NCBI GenBank assembly: GCA_002103105.1
Contig: DAAY01000008.1
Location: 196,601-260,600, forward strand
DNA from: Candidatus Gastranaerophilales bacterium HUM_1
GTDB taxonomy: Bacteria > Cyanobacteriota > Vampirovibrionia > Gastranaerophilales > Gastranaerophilaceae
Length of the DNA stretch: 64,000 nt
Direction of reading: 5' to 3'
In this document: positions 51,369 through 61,589 of the stretch, piece after piece
Numbering within the stretch: position 1 is the stretch's first letter
Layout of the letters: the number at the start of each line of letters is the position of its first letter
Translations under genes and position numbers: made by a program
Notes under the pieces: generated by a model
Told to the model about the DNA's origin: nothing
The model's input: the letters and a program-made list of their open reading frames with translations, nothing else
Database searches by the model: none

Positions 51369-51617
51369 TTAATCAACAATCGCAGAAATTATCATTGCGA
51401 TACCAGCAATCCCTGCAACTGCACCAATTGTTCTTGTTCTTTCTGAAGTTCTTGTATAATGATGTCTTTTGTGATGGTCATTATACGCACATCTGTCATA
51501 ACATTGATGTTTGTGATTATGGAAACCACGATTTGGATATTTATCATGGTATCTACTCGCAGCAAAACAAGGTGTTGCTAAAGTTAAACATAAAGCTGTT
51601 GCGATTATCTTTTTCAT
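51369..51617 (-). CDS. Small exported His-rich protein
   Basis: 82 aa, not recognised. A signal peptide (MKKIIATALCLTLATPCFAAS) precedes a His/Arg/Tyr-rich mature part (about 15 His; HNHKHQCYDRCAYNDHHKRHHY) and a C-terminal hydrophobic segment (IGAVAGIAGIAMIISAIV). A metal-binding envelope peptide is plausible. The AAGGAGG ribosome site precedes the ATG. Confidence 0.65.
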   Translation of the reverse strand: MKKIIATALCLTLATPCFAASRYHDKYPNRGFHNHKHQCYDRCAYNDHHKRHHYTRTSERTRTIGAVAGIAGIAMIISAIVD

Positions 51618-51770
51618 AATGACCTCCTTTTGTATTCTCTTTTCTCTGCCTACATCTATATAACGAGCATGAAATAAAAAAGTTCAAAAATTTATTTAAA
51701 TAATTAAAAGCGTCAGATTTTACGAGAAAATCTGACGCTTTTGAAATTATTTTAACATATTTAATTTATA

Positions 51771-52574
51771 TTAGTTTGAACCGTTTAACAAGCCATAAGC
51801 AGCATCCCAACCGCTCATACCACCTCTTGTTTTAAATTTAGCAATTTGGTTTACACTACTTTTTCTATATTTCTTAACTTCTTTTGCTGATTTTGCAGCT
51901 AATTTTTTGTTTTCTTTTCTTGTTGTTAAAACAGTATTTGCATAAGTCAAGAAATTTTTGTATTCATTGCAGCTATATCCAGCTTTTAATTTTGCAGGAT
52001 AAGCATAAGCAGTATAATCATAAACATTCATTGCTCTTTCAGCATTTGCTGGTTTACCTTGAATAGCTTCCCAATATGTACTTGTTTGTTTTGTCAAAAC
52101 AACAATTATTGCAAGAGGATTGTAACCAGCGTTAGACATTAAGTTAACAGCAATTACATCTGCTTCTTTTTCCTTTTGAAGGCTTGCATAACTTGTAGCT
52201 AGAGTAGTAGCAGTTTCATTTGTTGAAATATTTGTATCTGTTGCTGCTTGCAACAAAGATACAACCTTTCCTCTAGAAGCATGTCCTGCAATGATATGTC
52301 CTAATTCATTTGCAACAACAGCTGCAACTTCATTATCATTACCAGCATAAGCTAGTTCATTTGTTGAAACATTTACCACTTTATTAGTTGAATAGTTAGA
52401 ATTGTCAACTGCTCCAGAAACTACTGCGAATTTAACATTTGTAGCAGGAATACCATTCTTTGTAAGTAAAGTTTGACCAACAGTAGAGACTCTATTTGTT
52501 GCATTGTAACTTGCAGCCGATGCTGGAATTGTTATTGCGATTGCAATAAACAAAGAAAATAAAACTTTTTTCAT
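51771..52574 (-). CDS. M48-like exported protein with broken zinc motif
   Basis: 267 aa from ATG 52574, which has AAGGAGAAT upstream; a longer in-frame start (52601) would precede the signal peptide. MKKVLFSLFIAIAITIPASAA is a signal peptide. The Ste24/M48-like block is EVAAVVANELGHIIAGHASRG, with Asn where the first zinc His of HExxH should be, and QKEKEADVIAVNLMSNAGYNP keeps the third-ligand Glu region. Loss of the first His suggests a non-catalytic protein. The C-terminus is Lys-rich. Confidence 0.75.
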   Translation of the reverse strand: MKKVLFSLFIAIAITIPASAASYNATNRVSTVGQTLLTKNGIPATNVKFAVVSGAVDNSNYSTNKVVNVSTNELAYAGNDNEVAAVVANELGHIIAGHASRGKVVSLLQAATDTNISTNETATTLATSYASLQKEKEADVIAVNLMSNAGYNPLAIIVVLTKQTSTYWEAIQGKPANAERAMNVYDYTAYAYPAKLKAGYSCNEYKNFLTYANTVLTTRKENKKLAAKSAKEVKKYRKSSVNQIAKFKTRGGMSGWDAAYGLLNGSN

Positions 52575-52711
52575 AAAACCTATTCTCCTTATATGATACA
52601 CTCCAACATTTTATAACAAAATTTGTTTTTGTGAAATATTTGTTTAGGTTATTGCTTTTTTTTATTTTAATTATAGTATATTGCTTGATATTTATAAAAA
52701 GGAGTAAAATT

Positions 52712-53440
52712 ATGTTCTTAGAAAAATTAGAAAAATTCCAACTATTGTCTTTGGGCTTGGTTATTGCAATTGGCGGAGTGATTGCTTCTGCGGTTGTAAC
52801 TAACGGATTTTCAAAAGATGTTGTATCCGTTACAGGTTCTTATTCTCAAAACGTAGTATCAGATAGAGGACGTTTTGAATTCACTATTCACTCTAGACAA
52901 ACAAATAAAGCTCAATGCTTTGCAACTTTAAACAAACAACGCCCAACAATTATGAAATATTTAAAATCTCAAGGATTTGAAGATAACGATATTGATGTAA
53001 AAGCACCTCAAGGCTATGATATTTACGCAATGAACTCTAACGGAGTTACAACAAATCAAATAATTGCGTATGATTCAACTCAAAGAATATCTGTAAAATC
53101 TTCAGATGTACAAAAAATCAAAAAAGTTTCAAATGATATAACCAATTTAACTCAACAAGGTATTGATATTAGCGTTGATGAACCATCTTACTTTTATTCA
53201 AAATTAGCGGATTTAAAAGTTCAAATGCTTGAAGAAGCAACAAAAGATGCAAAACAAAGAGCTTCAGCAATGCTAAAACCAACACACAACAGAGTTGGTA
53301 AAATTCAATCTGTAAGTATGGGAGTGTTCCAAATTACACCAACAGATTCAACAAATGTTTCTGATATGGGAATAAGCGATACTACTTCAATTGAAAAGAA
53401 AGTTACTTCTGTTGCAAATGTAACTTTTAGAGTAAAATAA
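52712..53440 (+). CDS. SIMPL-domain (DUF541) protein
   Basis: 242 aa from ATG 52712 (AAAAGGAG 10 nt upstream); the in-frame upstream start is unlikely. An N-terminal membrane anchor (LLSLGLVIAIGGVIASAVV) is followed by the SIMPL domain: VVSVTGSYSQNVVSDRGRFEFTIHSR, SQGFEDNDIDVKAPQGYDIYA and EEATKDAKQRASAMLKP. SIMPL proteins sit in the envelope as oligomers and are linked to stress protection. It stands alone, followed by a strong terminator. Confidence 0.9.
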   Translation: MFLEKLEKFQLLSLGLVIAIGGVIASAVVTNGFSKDVVSVTGSYSQNVVSDRGRFEFTIHSRQTNKAQCFATLNKQRPTIMKYLKSQGFEDNDIDVKAPQGYDIYAMNSNGVTTNQIIAYDSTQRISVKSSDVQKIKKVSNDITNLTQQGIDISVDEPSYFYSKLADLKVQMLEEATKDAKQRASAMLKPTHNRVGKIQSVSMGVFQITPTDSTNVSDMGISDTTSIEKKVTSVANVTFRVK

Positions 53441-53450
53441 TTATTCACTT

Positions 53451-53485
53451 ATAGAGGACGATTTTATAATATAATCGTCCTCTAT
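53451..53485. terminator. Terminator after the SIMPL gene
   Basis: ATAGAGGACGATT (53451-53463) pairs with AATCGTCCTCTAT (53473-53485); TTTCTTG follows on the plus strand. Confidence 0.8.
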
Positions 53486-53523
53486 TTCTTGTATTTTCTT
53501 TAAAAATTTTGGATATTAGAGAT

Positions 53524-54087
53524 ATGAAATCATTCATTTTATTACTTGTAGTATTAATAATTACTTTTTGTACTTTTCCACACCTTGACTTTATGAAAAA
53601 GACAAGAACAGGAGCTGCACAAGAAAATTTTGAGCCATTAAATGCATCTAGCCTTCCGCCTATTTTAGGAACATACCTTAGAGATAACAATATTAACTTT
53701 GAATTATACACTATTCCAAATCACGTTAAAGATTTATTTGCTTTAAATTCAGATTTTTCATCTATCAATAAAAACAAATCAAAATATTCTATTATTCTTG
53801 TTCAACCACGAACTGAAAATTCAAATTTTAGACTTTTGTACGACAAATTAAAAGATATTTCCTCATCTTACCCTAACAAATTTAATATCATACACAGATA
53901 CGAAGGAAATATTTCTTACCCAAACTCATATGATAACCAAGCTGCGAAAGATTTAATGGAACATTGCAATTACTTTTGCCTAATAGATCCTCAAAAAGAA
54001 ACCATATTTACTTTCAAAAAACTTACAGCAACTGAAGTTGAAAGTATCGAGGCAATTTTGCAACAATACAGCGACATTACAAAGTAA
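53524..54087 (+). CDS. Membrane-anchored hypothetical protein
   Basis: 187 aa from ATG 53524 (a TTG at 53509 is in frame). A signal or anchor helix (FILLLVVLIITFCTF) is followed by a Lys/Asn-rich soluble domain with KYSIILVQPRTENSNFRLLYDKLKDI and CNYFCLIDPQKETIFTFKKL, which has a mixed alpha/beta look perhaps of thioredoxin-like type. No catalytic motif is seen. Its 3' end overlaps the long in-frame extension upstream of the AsmA-like gene but not its real start. Confidence 0.6.
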   Translation: MKSFILLLVVLIITFCTFPHLDFMKKTRTGAAQENFEPLNASSLPPILGTYLRDNNINFELYTIPNHVKDLFALNSDFSSINKNKSKYSIILVQPRTENSNFRLLYDKLKDISSSYPNKFNIIHRYEGNISYPNSYDNQAAKDLMEHCNYFCLIDPQKETIFTFKKLTATEVESIEAILQQYSDITK

Positions 54088-54166
54088 ATATTTATTAATT
54101 ACTCTCGGCTTTTATAATTATTTATCCTATAATTTTGGTATAAAATGTATGGTAATCGAGGGTATA

Positions 54167-57100
54167 ATGAAAAAAATTTTTACTATAACAGGATATTTAA
54201 TTTTAGGTGTAATTCTATGCTTATATTTAGCATTTTTATTTTATTTACCAAGAAAAATAGATTTGAATACTTATAAGCCAGATATTCAAAAACTTGTTAA
54301 AGATAATACCAACTTGACGTTAGATTATGATGATTTAAAATTAACCACTTCTCCATTTTTAGAAGCAGGAATTAAAACAGGAAAAATTAGTGTTAATCTT
54401 CCAGATGGCTCAGAAGTTTTCAGTGCCAATTCTTTTAAAGGTAAAGTATTTTTACCAAGCTTGTTATTGAGAAGTGTTAGAATTTCTAATGTCGAAATTG
54501 ACACTCCAAAATTGAACATTGAAATCTTAAATAACGAAAGCTTCAAAGTAGGTAAAGTCTATGAGGACATTGTAAATAAACAAAGAAAAGAACGATTAGA
54601 AAATCCAACCATTGAAGCCGTTGAGCCTCAAAATCTACCAATTGATGTATCTAAAGTCAAAATATTTGCACCTTCTGTTAACTTGAAAAATTATTCCGCA
54701 GTTATAGATGATACAAAAGCTCATCATAAATTAACATTGAAAGGTGATAAGTTAAAACTTGGGTATTTCAACGGTAAAACCGCAAAACTAAAAACCGAGG
54801 CAAAATTGCTAAGTGATGACAATACAAATGTCGTTGCTAAATTAGATATTGATACTTTCTTGCCAGAGATTAAGAAAGAAAAGAAATTTCAAAATAACGA
54901 AGAAGTATTTTCACTACCTTTCGTTAACCCTGTGACAGCATACAGAACTTACGATTTAAAATCTAATATAGATACTAAACTTAAAATTAGACAACACAAA
55001 ATAGACAAAACTATTTTATTAAATGGCTATGTAGATGTTGAAAATACGACAGTAAAACTTTCTGGCTTACAACTTCCAGAATCTTATTTTAAATTAAAAT
55101 CAAATGGAACAGTTTCTGATATTGATACAAATATTTATGTTACAGACTCAGAATACTTAAACTTATTCGGAACAGTTGATTATGGAAAAGATAATCCATA
55201 TATTGACTTAAAATTAAAATCTCCAAAAGTTCATTTTGCAAACCTTTTGAATATAACAAAAGCCTACTTAGATACAATTCATATTCAAAATGATATTGCA
55301 AACATGACAGCAAGTGGATATTTACTTGCAAACGCAAGCTTGAAAACAGACTTCAAAGATATAACATCCACAGGTAAAATTCTTATCAGAAATGGAAATA
55401 TTTCGGATAAAAATATCGGATTGATTTTCAACAATATGAAGGCAAATATATTCCTAGATAATAACACCCTTCAAGTTCTTGATAGCAGAGTATTGATTAA
55501 CAACAAACCACTTGTTTTCTCTGGGAAAATCGATTCAAATTCTATTGCAAATTTTGATATCAAGGCCGATAAAATTCCTCTTTCTGGATTGTATTTAGCA
55601 TTTGCACCAAAAGATATTAAAGAAGAATATATTCTTTCTTCTGGAAATTTATCATTAAATTCAAAAGTTACAGGAGAAATTAAAGGGATTTCCGCATTAT
55701 TAAAAACGGACCTAGAAAACCTTGTATTGAGAGATATAGCAGGGAATTTTATATTGTCTAACTCAGATTCAAAATTCGTCATTGCAAATTATTCTGGAAA
55801 AATATTTGGTAAAATGATAAACAAAGGATTTTTATTTACATTACCAAAAACCAATTCTGTTATTAAAGACGAATTATTAACAATCAACATTGACAATAAA
55901 AATGTAAAATTAAATAAATCAAAAATCAGAGTTAATAATCATTCCGACATTTATTTAAGCGGAAATATCAAAAACTATCTATCTGATATGGAAACAGAAT
56001 TCAGAGCAGATGGAGGACTTGTAGTTTCCGATATTGCAAGCTTTATTGGCACAGATGTAACCCCTTATTTATCAATGAGAGGAACGATACCAATAAAAGC
56101 ATTATTTTCTACGCACGGAAAAAGAATGAAAGTTATAGTTCAAGCAATTGCGAACGATAGTAACTATATTACTCCTATAAAAATTAATAATTTAGATGGA
56201 AAACAATCTCTATTCCAATTCATTTTGAATAAAAACGATGACTCTATAAAAATTGCAAATTCTGGATTATATTCAAGAAACCCAAACGCCCAATTTAACA
56301 ATAACTTGTACTCTAACATGGGAGGAGCGAAAGAAGTTGTTTCAATAAAAGGGATGGTTTCAAATTTGAACACAACTCCTTTTATTAACTTATTCAAAAT
56401 TTCAATCCCTAGAGAATTGGATGGTTCAATTTGTATTTTTAATCGTTCAAAATTTACTGTTGGCGGGCATTTATTCTCATTTGGGAATTTATATTCTCCA
56501 AGATTAACAGGGGATTTAACAATTAGAAATCTAGAAATCCCTGAAATTCAAACAAAAATGCGTCATGGCATTTTGAACATCAATAATAGAAATTTAAATA
56601 TTTCCTTGAACGATATTGATGCAAATGGTTCAGATTTCAGAATCACTACTCAGACAAACTTTGACCTTTTACAAACAATGACATTATCAAATGTTAGAGT
56701 ATTTTCTAGAATGCTTGACGTTGATAAATTGATGATTGTATCTAATAACTTAATGAAATCATTACCTGCAACTCCAGCATCAAGTACGGCTTCAAAAACA
56801 ACAACGAACATTCCCGTAACAGTTCAGAGAGGTATAATTCACTTTGCAAAAATTAAATCTGGCAATATTATTGCTGACAATACAACAGGAAGAATTTCAC
56901 TAGCAAATAACGTATTACACCTAGATAGATTAAGAACTCACTCTATGGGCGGAAGTGTCGATGGTAATATTGCAATGAATTTAGCGACAACCGATTTAGC
57001 AGTTAAGGTTCAAGGCAAAAACTTTGATGTTGAAAAAGTCTTATTAGAACTCGCAAATATGAAAGACACATTATCTGGAACAATGAATTTTTCAACAAAT

Positions 57101-57919
57101 ATAACACTAAAAGGTCTAACAATGGAAGAACAATTGAAAACATTGAAAGGAGCTGTTGACTTTAATGTAAAAGATGGACAACTCGGACCTTTTGGGAAAT
57201 TTGAAAACTTCTTGATGGCTGAAAACTTGAGAGAAAATGCGTTCTTTTCTTCAACAATCGGTTCTGTAATTACAAACATTGCCACTATTGATACTTCACA
57301 TTTCAACAGTTTATATGGGCATTTAACATTCAAAGATGGATGGGCAAATATTGAACCGATTAAATCTCAAGGAAATGTAATGTCAATGTATATTGCAGGA
57401 AAAATTAATTTACTCGATAATAGTGCGGATATGAAACTTCGTGCAAAATTGGCTTCAACATTTTCTGACAAATTAGGACCTGTTGCAAATATCAATCCAG
57501 TAAATTTAATTAAAAATACTCCAGGGTTAAATGTTGTAGTGGCAAAATCTTTTTCAATCTTCTGCCAATCTGTTTCAACAGAAGAATTGAAAGCTATTCC
57601 ACACTTAGGCAAGGGTAAAACTGAGGGAAATGCAACTAAATTCCAAGTTGTACTTCACGGCGATACAAGAAAACCATTAAAAATGATTAAATCCTTCAAA
57701 TGGCTTGCATTAGATTCTGAAATTCAAAGTGCTAAAGACTTTGTTGATACCATCCCAACTCCAACAGAAGGAGAAGAAGGAATGACGGTTGAAGAACTTA
57801 TTAAGTTAAGAGAAGAACAATCAACAACAAAAACGCAAGGAACAACAATTGAACAATTAGAACCAGAAGAAAACAATCCGTCATTTTTCTCTAAATTAAA
57901 AAATAAAAAGAAAAAATAA
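54167..57919 (+). CDS. AsmA-like giant envelope protein
   Basis: 1250 aa from ATG 54167 (GAGGG 9 nt upstream). A single N-terminal transmembrane helix (ILGVILCLYLAFLFYL) precedes a very long repetitive beta-rich periplasmic region and an AsmA-like C-terminal domain: LTMEEQLKTLKGAVDFNVKDGQLGPFGKFENFLMAENL and MYIAGKINLLDNSADMKLRAKLAS. AsmA/TamB/YhdP-type proteins bridge inner and outer membranes and move phospholipids. The C-terminal tail is charged (FFSKLKNKKKK). It implies a diderm cell. Confidence 0.88.
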   Translation: MKKIFTITGYLILGVILCLYLAFLFYLPRKIDLNTYKPDIQKLVKDNTNLTLDYDDLKLTTSPFLEAGIKTGKISVNLPDGSEVFSANSFKGKVFLPSLLLRSVRISNVEIDTPKLNIEILNNESFKVGKVYEDIVNKQRKERLENPTIEAVEPQNLPIDVSKVKIFAPSVNLKNYSAVIDDTKAHHKLTLKGDKLKLGYFNGKTAKLKTEAKLLSDDNTNVVAKLDIDTFLPEIKKEKKFQNNEEVFSLPFVNPVTAYRTYDLKSNIDTKLKIRQHKIDKTILLNGYVDVENTTVKLSGLQLPESYFKLKSNGTVSDIDTNIYVTDSEYLNLFGTVDYGKDNPYIDLKLKSPKVHFANLLNITKAYLDTIHIQNDIANMTASGYLLANASLKTDFKDITSTGKILIRNGNISDKNIGLIFNNMKANIFLDNNTLQVLDSRVLINNKPLVFSGKIDSNSIANFDIKADKIPLSGLYLAFAPKDIKEEYILSSGNLSLNSKVTGEIKGISALLKTDLENLVLRDIAGNFILSNSDSKFVIANYSGKIFGKMINKGFLFTLPKTNSVIKDELLTINIDNKNVKLNKSKIRVNNHSDIYLSGNIKNYLSDMETEFRADGGLVVSDIASFIGTDVTPYLSMRGTIPIKALFSTHGKRMKVIVQAIANDSNYITPIKINNLDGKQSLFQFILNKNDDSIKIANSGLYSRNPNAQFNNNLYSNMGGAKEVVSIKGMVSNLNTTPFINLFKISIPRELDGSICIFNRSKFTVGGHLFSFGNLYSPRLTGDLTIRNLEIPEIQTKMRHGILNINNRNLNISLNDIDANGSDFRITTQTNFDLLQTMTLSNVRVFSRMLDVDKLMIVSNNLMKSLPATPASSTASKTTTNIPVTVQRGIIHFAKIKSGNIIADNTTGRISLANNVLHLDRLRTHSMGGSVDGNIAMNLATTDLAVKVQGKNFDVEKVLLELANMKDTLSGTMNFSTNITLKGLTMEEQLKTLKGAVDFNVKDGQLGPFGKFENFLMAENLRENAFFSSTIGSVITNIATIDTSHFNSLYGHLTFKDGWANIEPIKSQGNVMSMYIAGKINLLDNSADMKLRAKLASTFSDKLGPVANINPVNLIKNTPGLNVVVAKSFSIFCQSVSTEELKAIPHLGKGKTEGNATKFQVVLHGDTRKPLKMIKSFKWLALDSEIQSAKDFVDTIPTPTEGEEGMTVEELIKLREEQSTTKTQGTTIEQLEPEENNPSFFSKLKNKKKK

Positions 57920-57933
57920 AATACATAGATTAT

Positions 57934-57964
57934 AAAACGGGGTTGAAAATTCTACCCCGTTTTT
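57934..57964 (+). terminator. Terminator after the AsmA-like gene
   Basis: AAAACGGGGT (57934-57943) pairs with ACCCCGTTTT (57954-57963), followed by TGTG. Confidence 0.8.
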
Positions 57965-58106
57965 GTGTTAAAATTAGCGTATGAAATTGCTCAAAAATAA
58001 AAATTAAACCTATGGATATAGAATCAGTATTCAAGGTTTCCATCTGCGGGAACTTAAACGAAGGAAACATAAAAGTTCAACTTAAAGACCTTCGATAAAT
58101 TAAAAA

Positions 58107-59198
58107 TTACATCTCATCTAACAATAATGTTGGTTCTGGAATTGGATTTTTAAATGATTCCTCTATATCCAAATTATTAGCATTTTGCAAATCTTGTTCA
58201 GCTAATTCTTCTTTTCCAAGTTTTTTATAGACTTCTGCTCTTTCAAAATACAATCTATTTTGCAACAAAAAGACCCTGTCTTCATTCGATTTTACAAGCA
58301 AATCATTATATATTTTTAGAGCCTCTTCATATTGTTTGATATTATATAAAAATTGTGCTTTATCCCACAAGAAAGAATCTCTATCTTCATCCGTTTGAGC
58401 ATTAGCAATTTCAGAATCAAAATCTTTAATCGCACTTTTGTATTGTTTTGTATAATATTTAATGAAAATTTTATTATCAAAATTCATAACACTATACTCA
58501 TCTGGATCTAACCTATAAGCCTTGTCATAATCCTTTATAGCACCATCGTAATCCTTTATTTGGAACTTTGAGTATCCTCTTAAAGAATACCAAGTTGGAG
58601 CAATAGGGAATATTTTTGAACCAACAGTTGCAAGTTTTATAGCTTGGTCATATTTTTGATTATTTATTAAATTAAGAGTAATTTTTGAAGGAGAACCAAT
58701 ACAAAAACACATCAACAACACTAAAATAAGTCCAAAAGCTTTAGCTAATTCAAGCTTGAAAAGTTTATAATATTTTTCATCAATAAAATCAGTTGGATTA
58801 TAAACCGTTCTTTCAAACTCGCCAAAGTTCTTTTTTAACCATTTTTCAAAGTGGGCGGTACAAATACGAAGGATTGTTTGATAAATCACAAAGATAGCAA
58901 TCAAAAGCGGTAACGCACTAAAATACCATCTTAACTTTGACAAAAAAGTATAATAAGGGAATATCACACCATACAACAAAATAATAAAAGCCAAAAATAC
59001 ACCTATTGTGGTAATTCTCTTATACTGTTTTATAGAACTCCAAATTGAAGAAATATGCTCTCCATCAATAATTTTATCAAACTTGTAACCTTGGAAAGTA
59101 TTGTTGATTGACTTAATTACAGTTGTACCATCAACATAATTATAAAAATTCATCGGTGCACGTTTAAATAAACGTTTTAAAATATTAAACTTAATCAT
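58107..59198 (-). CDS. Membrane TPR protein
   Basis: 363 aa. Three hydrophobic helices are seen: two close together (ITTIGVFLAFIILLYGVIFPY and WYFSALPLLIAIFVIYQTIL) and one near residue 160 (GLILVLLMCFCIG). The C-terminal half holds TPR units (APTWYSLRGYSKFQIKDYDGAIKDYDKAYRLDPDEYSVMNF, then DKAQFLYNIKQYEEALKIYNDLL). It is probably an envelope scaffold. The 179-bp upstream gap has a TTGTTACAAT motif (minus strand, about 59357-59348). Confidence 0.75.
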   Translation of the reverse strand: MIKFNILKRLFKRAPMNFYNYVDGTTVIKSINNTFQGYKFDKIIDGEHISSIWSSIKQYKRITTIGVFLAFIILLYGVIFPYYTFLSKLRWYFSALPLLIAIFVIYQTILRICTAHFEKWLKKNFGEFERTVYNPTDFIDEKYYKLFKLELAKAFGLILVLLMCFCIGSPSKITLNLINNQKYDQAIKLATVGSKIFPIAPTWYSLRGYSKFQIKDYDGAIKDYDKAYRLDPDEYSVMNFDNKIFIKYYTKQYKSAIKDFDSEIANAQTDEDRDSFLWDKAQFLYNIKQYEEALKIYNDLLVKSNEDRVFLLQNRLYFERAEVYKKLGKEELAEQDLQNANNLDIEESFKNPIPEPTLLLDEM

Positions 59199-59377
59199 AT
59201 AAAATGTATAATTCCCTCTTACATCTTCAATAATAACATATGAACAAGCTATTTATACATCCTCATAGGGATTTATTGTGTAAACATATATTAACCCCTT
59301 ACCAATTGCGAATTTAAGACAAATTATTAGTTTTTTGTTCTCTTAATATATTGTAACAACCATTTCTAACAAAAGAA

Positions 59378-61402
59378 TTATTTCATATATTCTTCAATTT
59401 TAGATTGAATTTCTTCTGGAGCTAAACCTTTATAATTTATTCTTGAAGACGTTATTGGTTGCTTGTAGTCATATTTATTAATTGAGCGAGAATCTACAAT
59501 TACAGATGGTGGCAAAATAGACCATTTATACAATGCTGTTGACATCCTTCTATAAAACTTGTCTAGCCACTCAATTTTTTGTTCTTTTGAAACATCATTT
59601 TTTGTTTCATATAAGAATGTTGAATTAAGCATATCAAAATAATGTTCTTTTTTATTTTCAATTCTCCAAATAACTTCATCTAAGAACTCATAAGGCATCA
59701 AAGCATCTTCCGCAATCAATGGTTTTCCTGTTTTAGGGTCAATTGCAAGTTCTGCTCCAGGTTTTTTCAAAATAATTGCTTCAGGAATAGCGTTTTTCTT
59801 TTCCCTATTTTCATTCATCCATCTTGCAAGAGCAAAAAGTTTAGTTTTCGGAACATCCGCAATTGGAGCAAAACCACCAGACATATCACCATTAATCGTT
59901 GCATAACCCATATAAAGCTCGGATTTATCAGAAGTAGCTATTGGCAAGCAAGAACCAAATTCGTTACTTATTCCCCAAAGGAATATCGCCCTTGAACGAG
60001 CTTGAATATTATCCATTGTAAAAGATTTTGAGTATCTGCCATCCCAACTTTTTTCTACTGTTGAGAATAGTTTTGTCAAACAATTATTAGTCGTTTCAAC
60101 CAGATCCTTGATAGAGGCTTCTGTAAAATTTATACCTAAATTATTTGCTAATTTTTCTGCATCAGACTTACTTTCAGAACTTGTAATTTTAGAAGGCATA
60201 CTCACGCCAAAAACATTTTCTTTCCCTAAAGCATCTGCTAAAAGAACTGCACAAACTGTCGAATCTAATCCTCCAGATAAACCTAATACTGCACGCCTAA
60301 AACCTGTTTTTCTAAAATAATCTCTTATTCCTTGGATAATTGTTTTATAAGTTCTTTCTAAATCAGGTTCATATTCCAAAGTATAAACTTTTGCCTCTGT
60401 TAAAGTTTTTTCCAAACCCCTAGTTAATGGATAAACTTTTCCTAATCCTAAATGCGGATTAACAATCATAAATTGTTCTTTGAATGATTTTGCACGAGCT
60501 AAAAGTTTGCCCTCTTTATCAAACACTCTACTAGAACCATCAAAAGAACTGTTATCTATTGCTCCAACTTGATTTACATAAACTATTGGAGTTGAATATT
60601 TTTTAGAAACAAAAGACAACATATTATGCTTCAATTGTTCTTTTTTAGCTCGTGTTGGTGAAGCTGAACAATTGATAAACACATCTGGTTTTTCTTTTGC
60701 TAGTTCTTCTATTGGGTCAACTGAATACAAAGTTGTATCATTAAAAAATTCTTTATTATTCCAACAATCTTCGCAAATTGAAATCCCATATTTTTTACCA
60801 TTTATAACATTAACTTTTGCACAATTTTGAATTTTATCTTCATCAAATTGACCAAGAGTATTGCTCGGCTGATTTCCAACAATCGGAGAAGGTTCAATAT
60901 ATCTGTAATCATTAAATTCTGAATACGTTGGGAGTAACGATTTTCTTATAATTCCCTGAATTTTTCCATCTTGAAGCACTGCAACAGAATTATAATATTT
61001 TTTACCTGTTAAATGGTCATACTTTCGAGGCTCAACAAAACCTACAATTGCAGAGGTTGATTTTGTTATTTTTGCAATTTCTTTTAGCCATTTTACGTTT
61101 TCTTCAACAATAATTGGGTGTCTATCAATAGTATCCTCAATTGGATATCCCATAAGGGTAAGTTCTGGGAATACAACAACATCCAAGCCTATATTTTGAG
61201 CATGGTTAATATATTTAATAACTTTTTTTGCATTATATTCAATGTCACCAGCAATAGGGTTAATTTGAGCGAGCCCAATTGAACCATTCTTAAATGGAGC
61301 TAACAACTCTTTTAATTCTTTTTCAATCCCTTCGGAATCGTTTCCTTCATCATATTTTTCTGATAATTCGTAAATTCTATTTTTAATTTCTTCTTGATTC
61401 AT
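59378..61402 (-). CDS. nadE: Glutamine-dependent NAD+ synthetase
   Basis: 674 aa from ATG 61402 (AGAGG 7 nt upstream); a TTG two codons before is possible. The N-terminal amidase (nitrilase fold) has Glu in FPELTLMGYP, Lys in GIIRKSLLPTYSEFND and the nucleophile Cys in GISICEDCW (about residue 210). The C-terminal synthetase has the ATP P-loop LSGGLDSTVCAVL (about 379) and KPSAEL-like KKPGAELAIDPKTG. It makes NAD from deamido-NAD and glutamine. The first about 38 residues are a charged helical extension not found in standard NadE. Confidence 0.94.
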   Translation of the reverse strand: MNQEEIKNRIYELSEKYDEGNDSEGIEKELKELLAPFKNGSIGLAQINPIAGDIEYNAKKVIKYINHAQNIGLDVVVFPELTLMGYPIEDTIDRHPIIVEENVKWLKEIAKITKSTSAIVGFVEPRKYDHLTGKKYYNSVAVLQDGKIQGIIRKSLLPTYSEFNDYRYIEPSPIVGNQPSNTLGQFDEDKIQNCAKVNVINGKKYGISICEDCWNNKEFFNDTTLYSVDPIEELAKEKPDVFINCSASPTRAKKEQLKHNMLSFVSKKYSTPIVYVNQVGAIDNSSFDGSSRVFDKEGKLLARAKSFKEQFMIVNPHLGLGKVYPLTRGLEKTLTEAKVYTLEYEPDLERTYKTIIQGIRDYFRKTGFRRAVLGLSGGLDSTVCAVLLADALGKENVFGVSMPSKITSSESKSDAEKLANNLGINFTEASIKDLVETTNNCLTKLFSTVEKSWDGRYSKSFTMDNIQARSRAIFLWGISNEFGSCLPIATSDKSELYMGYATINGDMSGGFAPIADVPKTKLFALARWMNENREKKNAIPEAIILKKPGAELAIDPKTGKPLIAEDALMPYEFLDEVIWRIENKKEHYFDMLNSTFLYETKNDVSKEQKIEWLDKFYRRMSTALYKWSILPPSVIVDSRSINKYDYKQPITSSRINYKGLAPEEIQSKIEEYMK

Positions 61403-61477
61403 TTTCAACCTCTTAGGTTAATTATATATTAAAAAAGAGATTACGAAAAACAGAATAATAATTTGTAAAAATTATTA

Positions 61478-61505
61478 TTGAAAAATTTAACTTTAGTGAT
61501 AAGAT
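61478..61505 (+). promoter_or_regulatory. tRNA-Glu promoter
   Basis: TTGAAA (61478-61483), 16-bp spacer, TAAGAT (61500-61505), placing the start near 61512. Confidence 0.65.
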
Positions 61506-61517
61506 TTTTGTATAGAT

Positions 61518-61589
61518 AGCGGTATCGTCTAGTGGTTAGGACGAGAGATTCTCATTCTCTAAACAGGGGTTCAATTCCCCTTACCGCCG
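61518..61589 (+). tRNA. tRNA-Glu(CTC)
   Basis: 72 nt, no encoded CCA. Acceptor AGCGGTA with TACCGCC (the first pair, A-C, does not match), D-arm GTCTAGTGGTTAGGAC, anticodon arm AGAGA/TCTCT with loop TTCTCAT (anticodon CTC), T-arm AGGGGTTCAATTCCCCT. The last bases plus the following T-run (61580-61596) are repeated exactly at 61681-61697. The unpaired first position may reflect a replaced 3' end. Confidence 0.93.

Noticed and set aside
58012..58098. 28-codon frame MDIESVFKVSICGNLNEGN...
   Set aside because: No ribosome-binding site precedes it and no homology is recognised; it looks like chance or a remnant between a terminator and a convergent gene.
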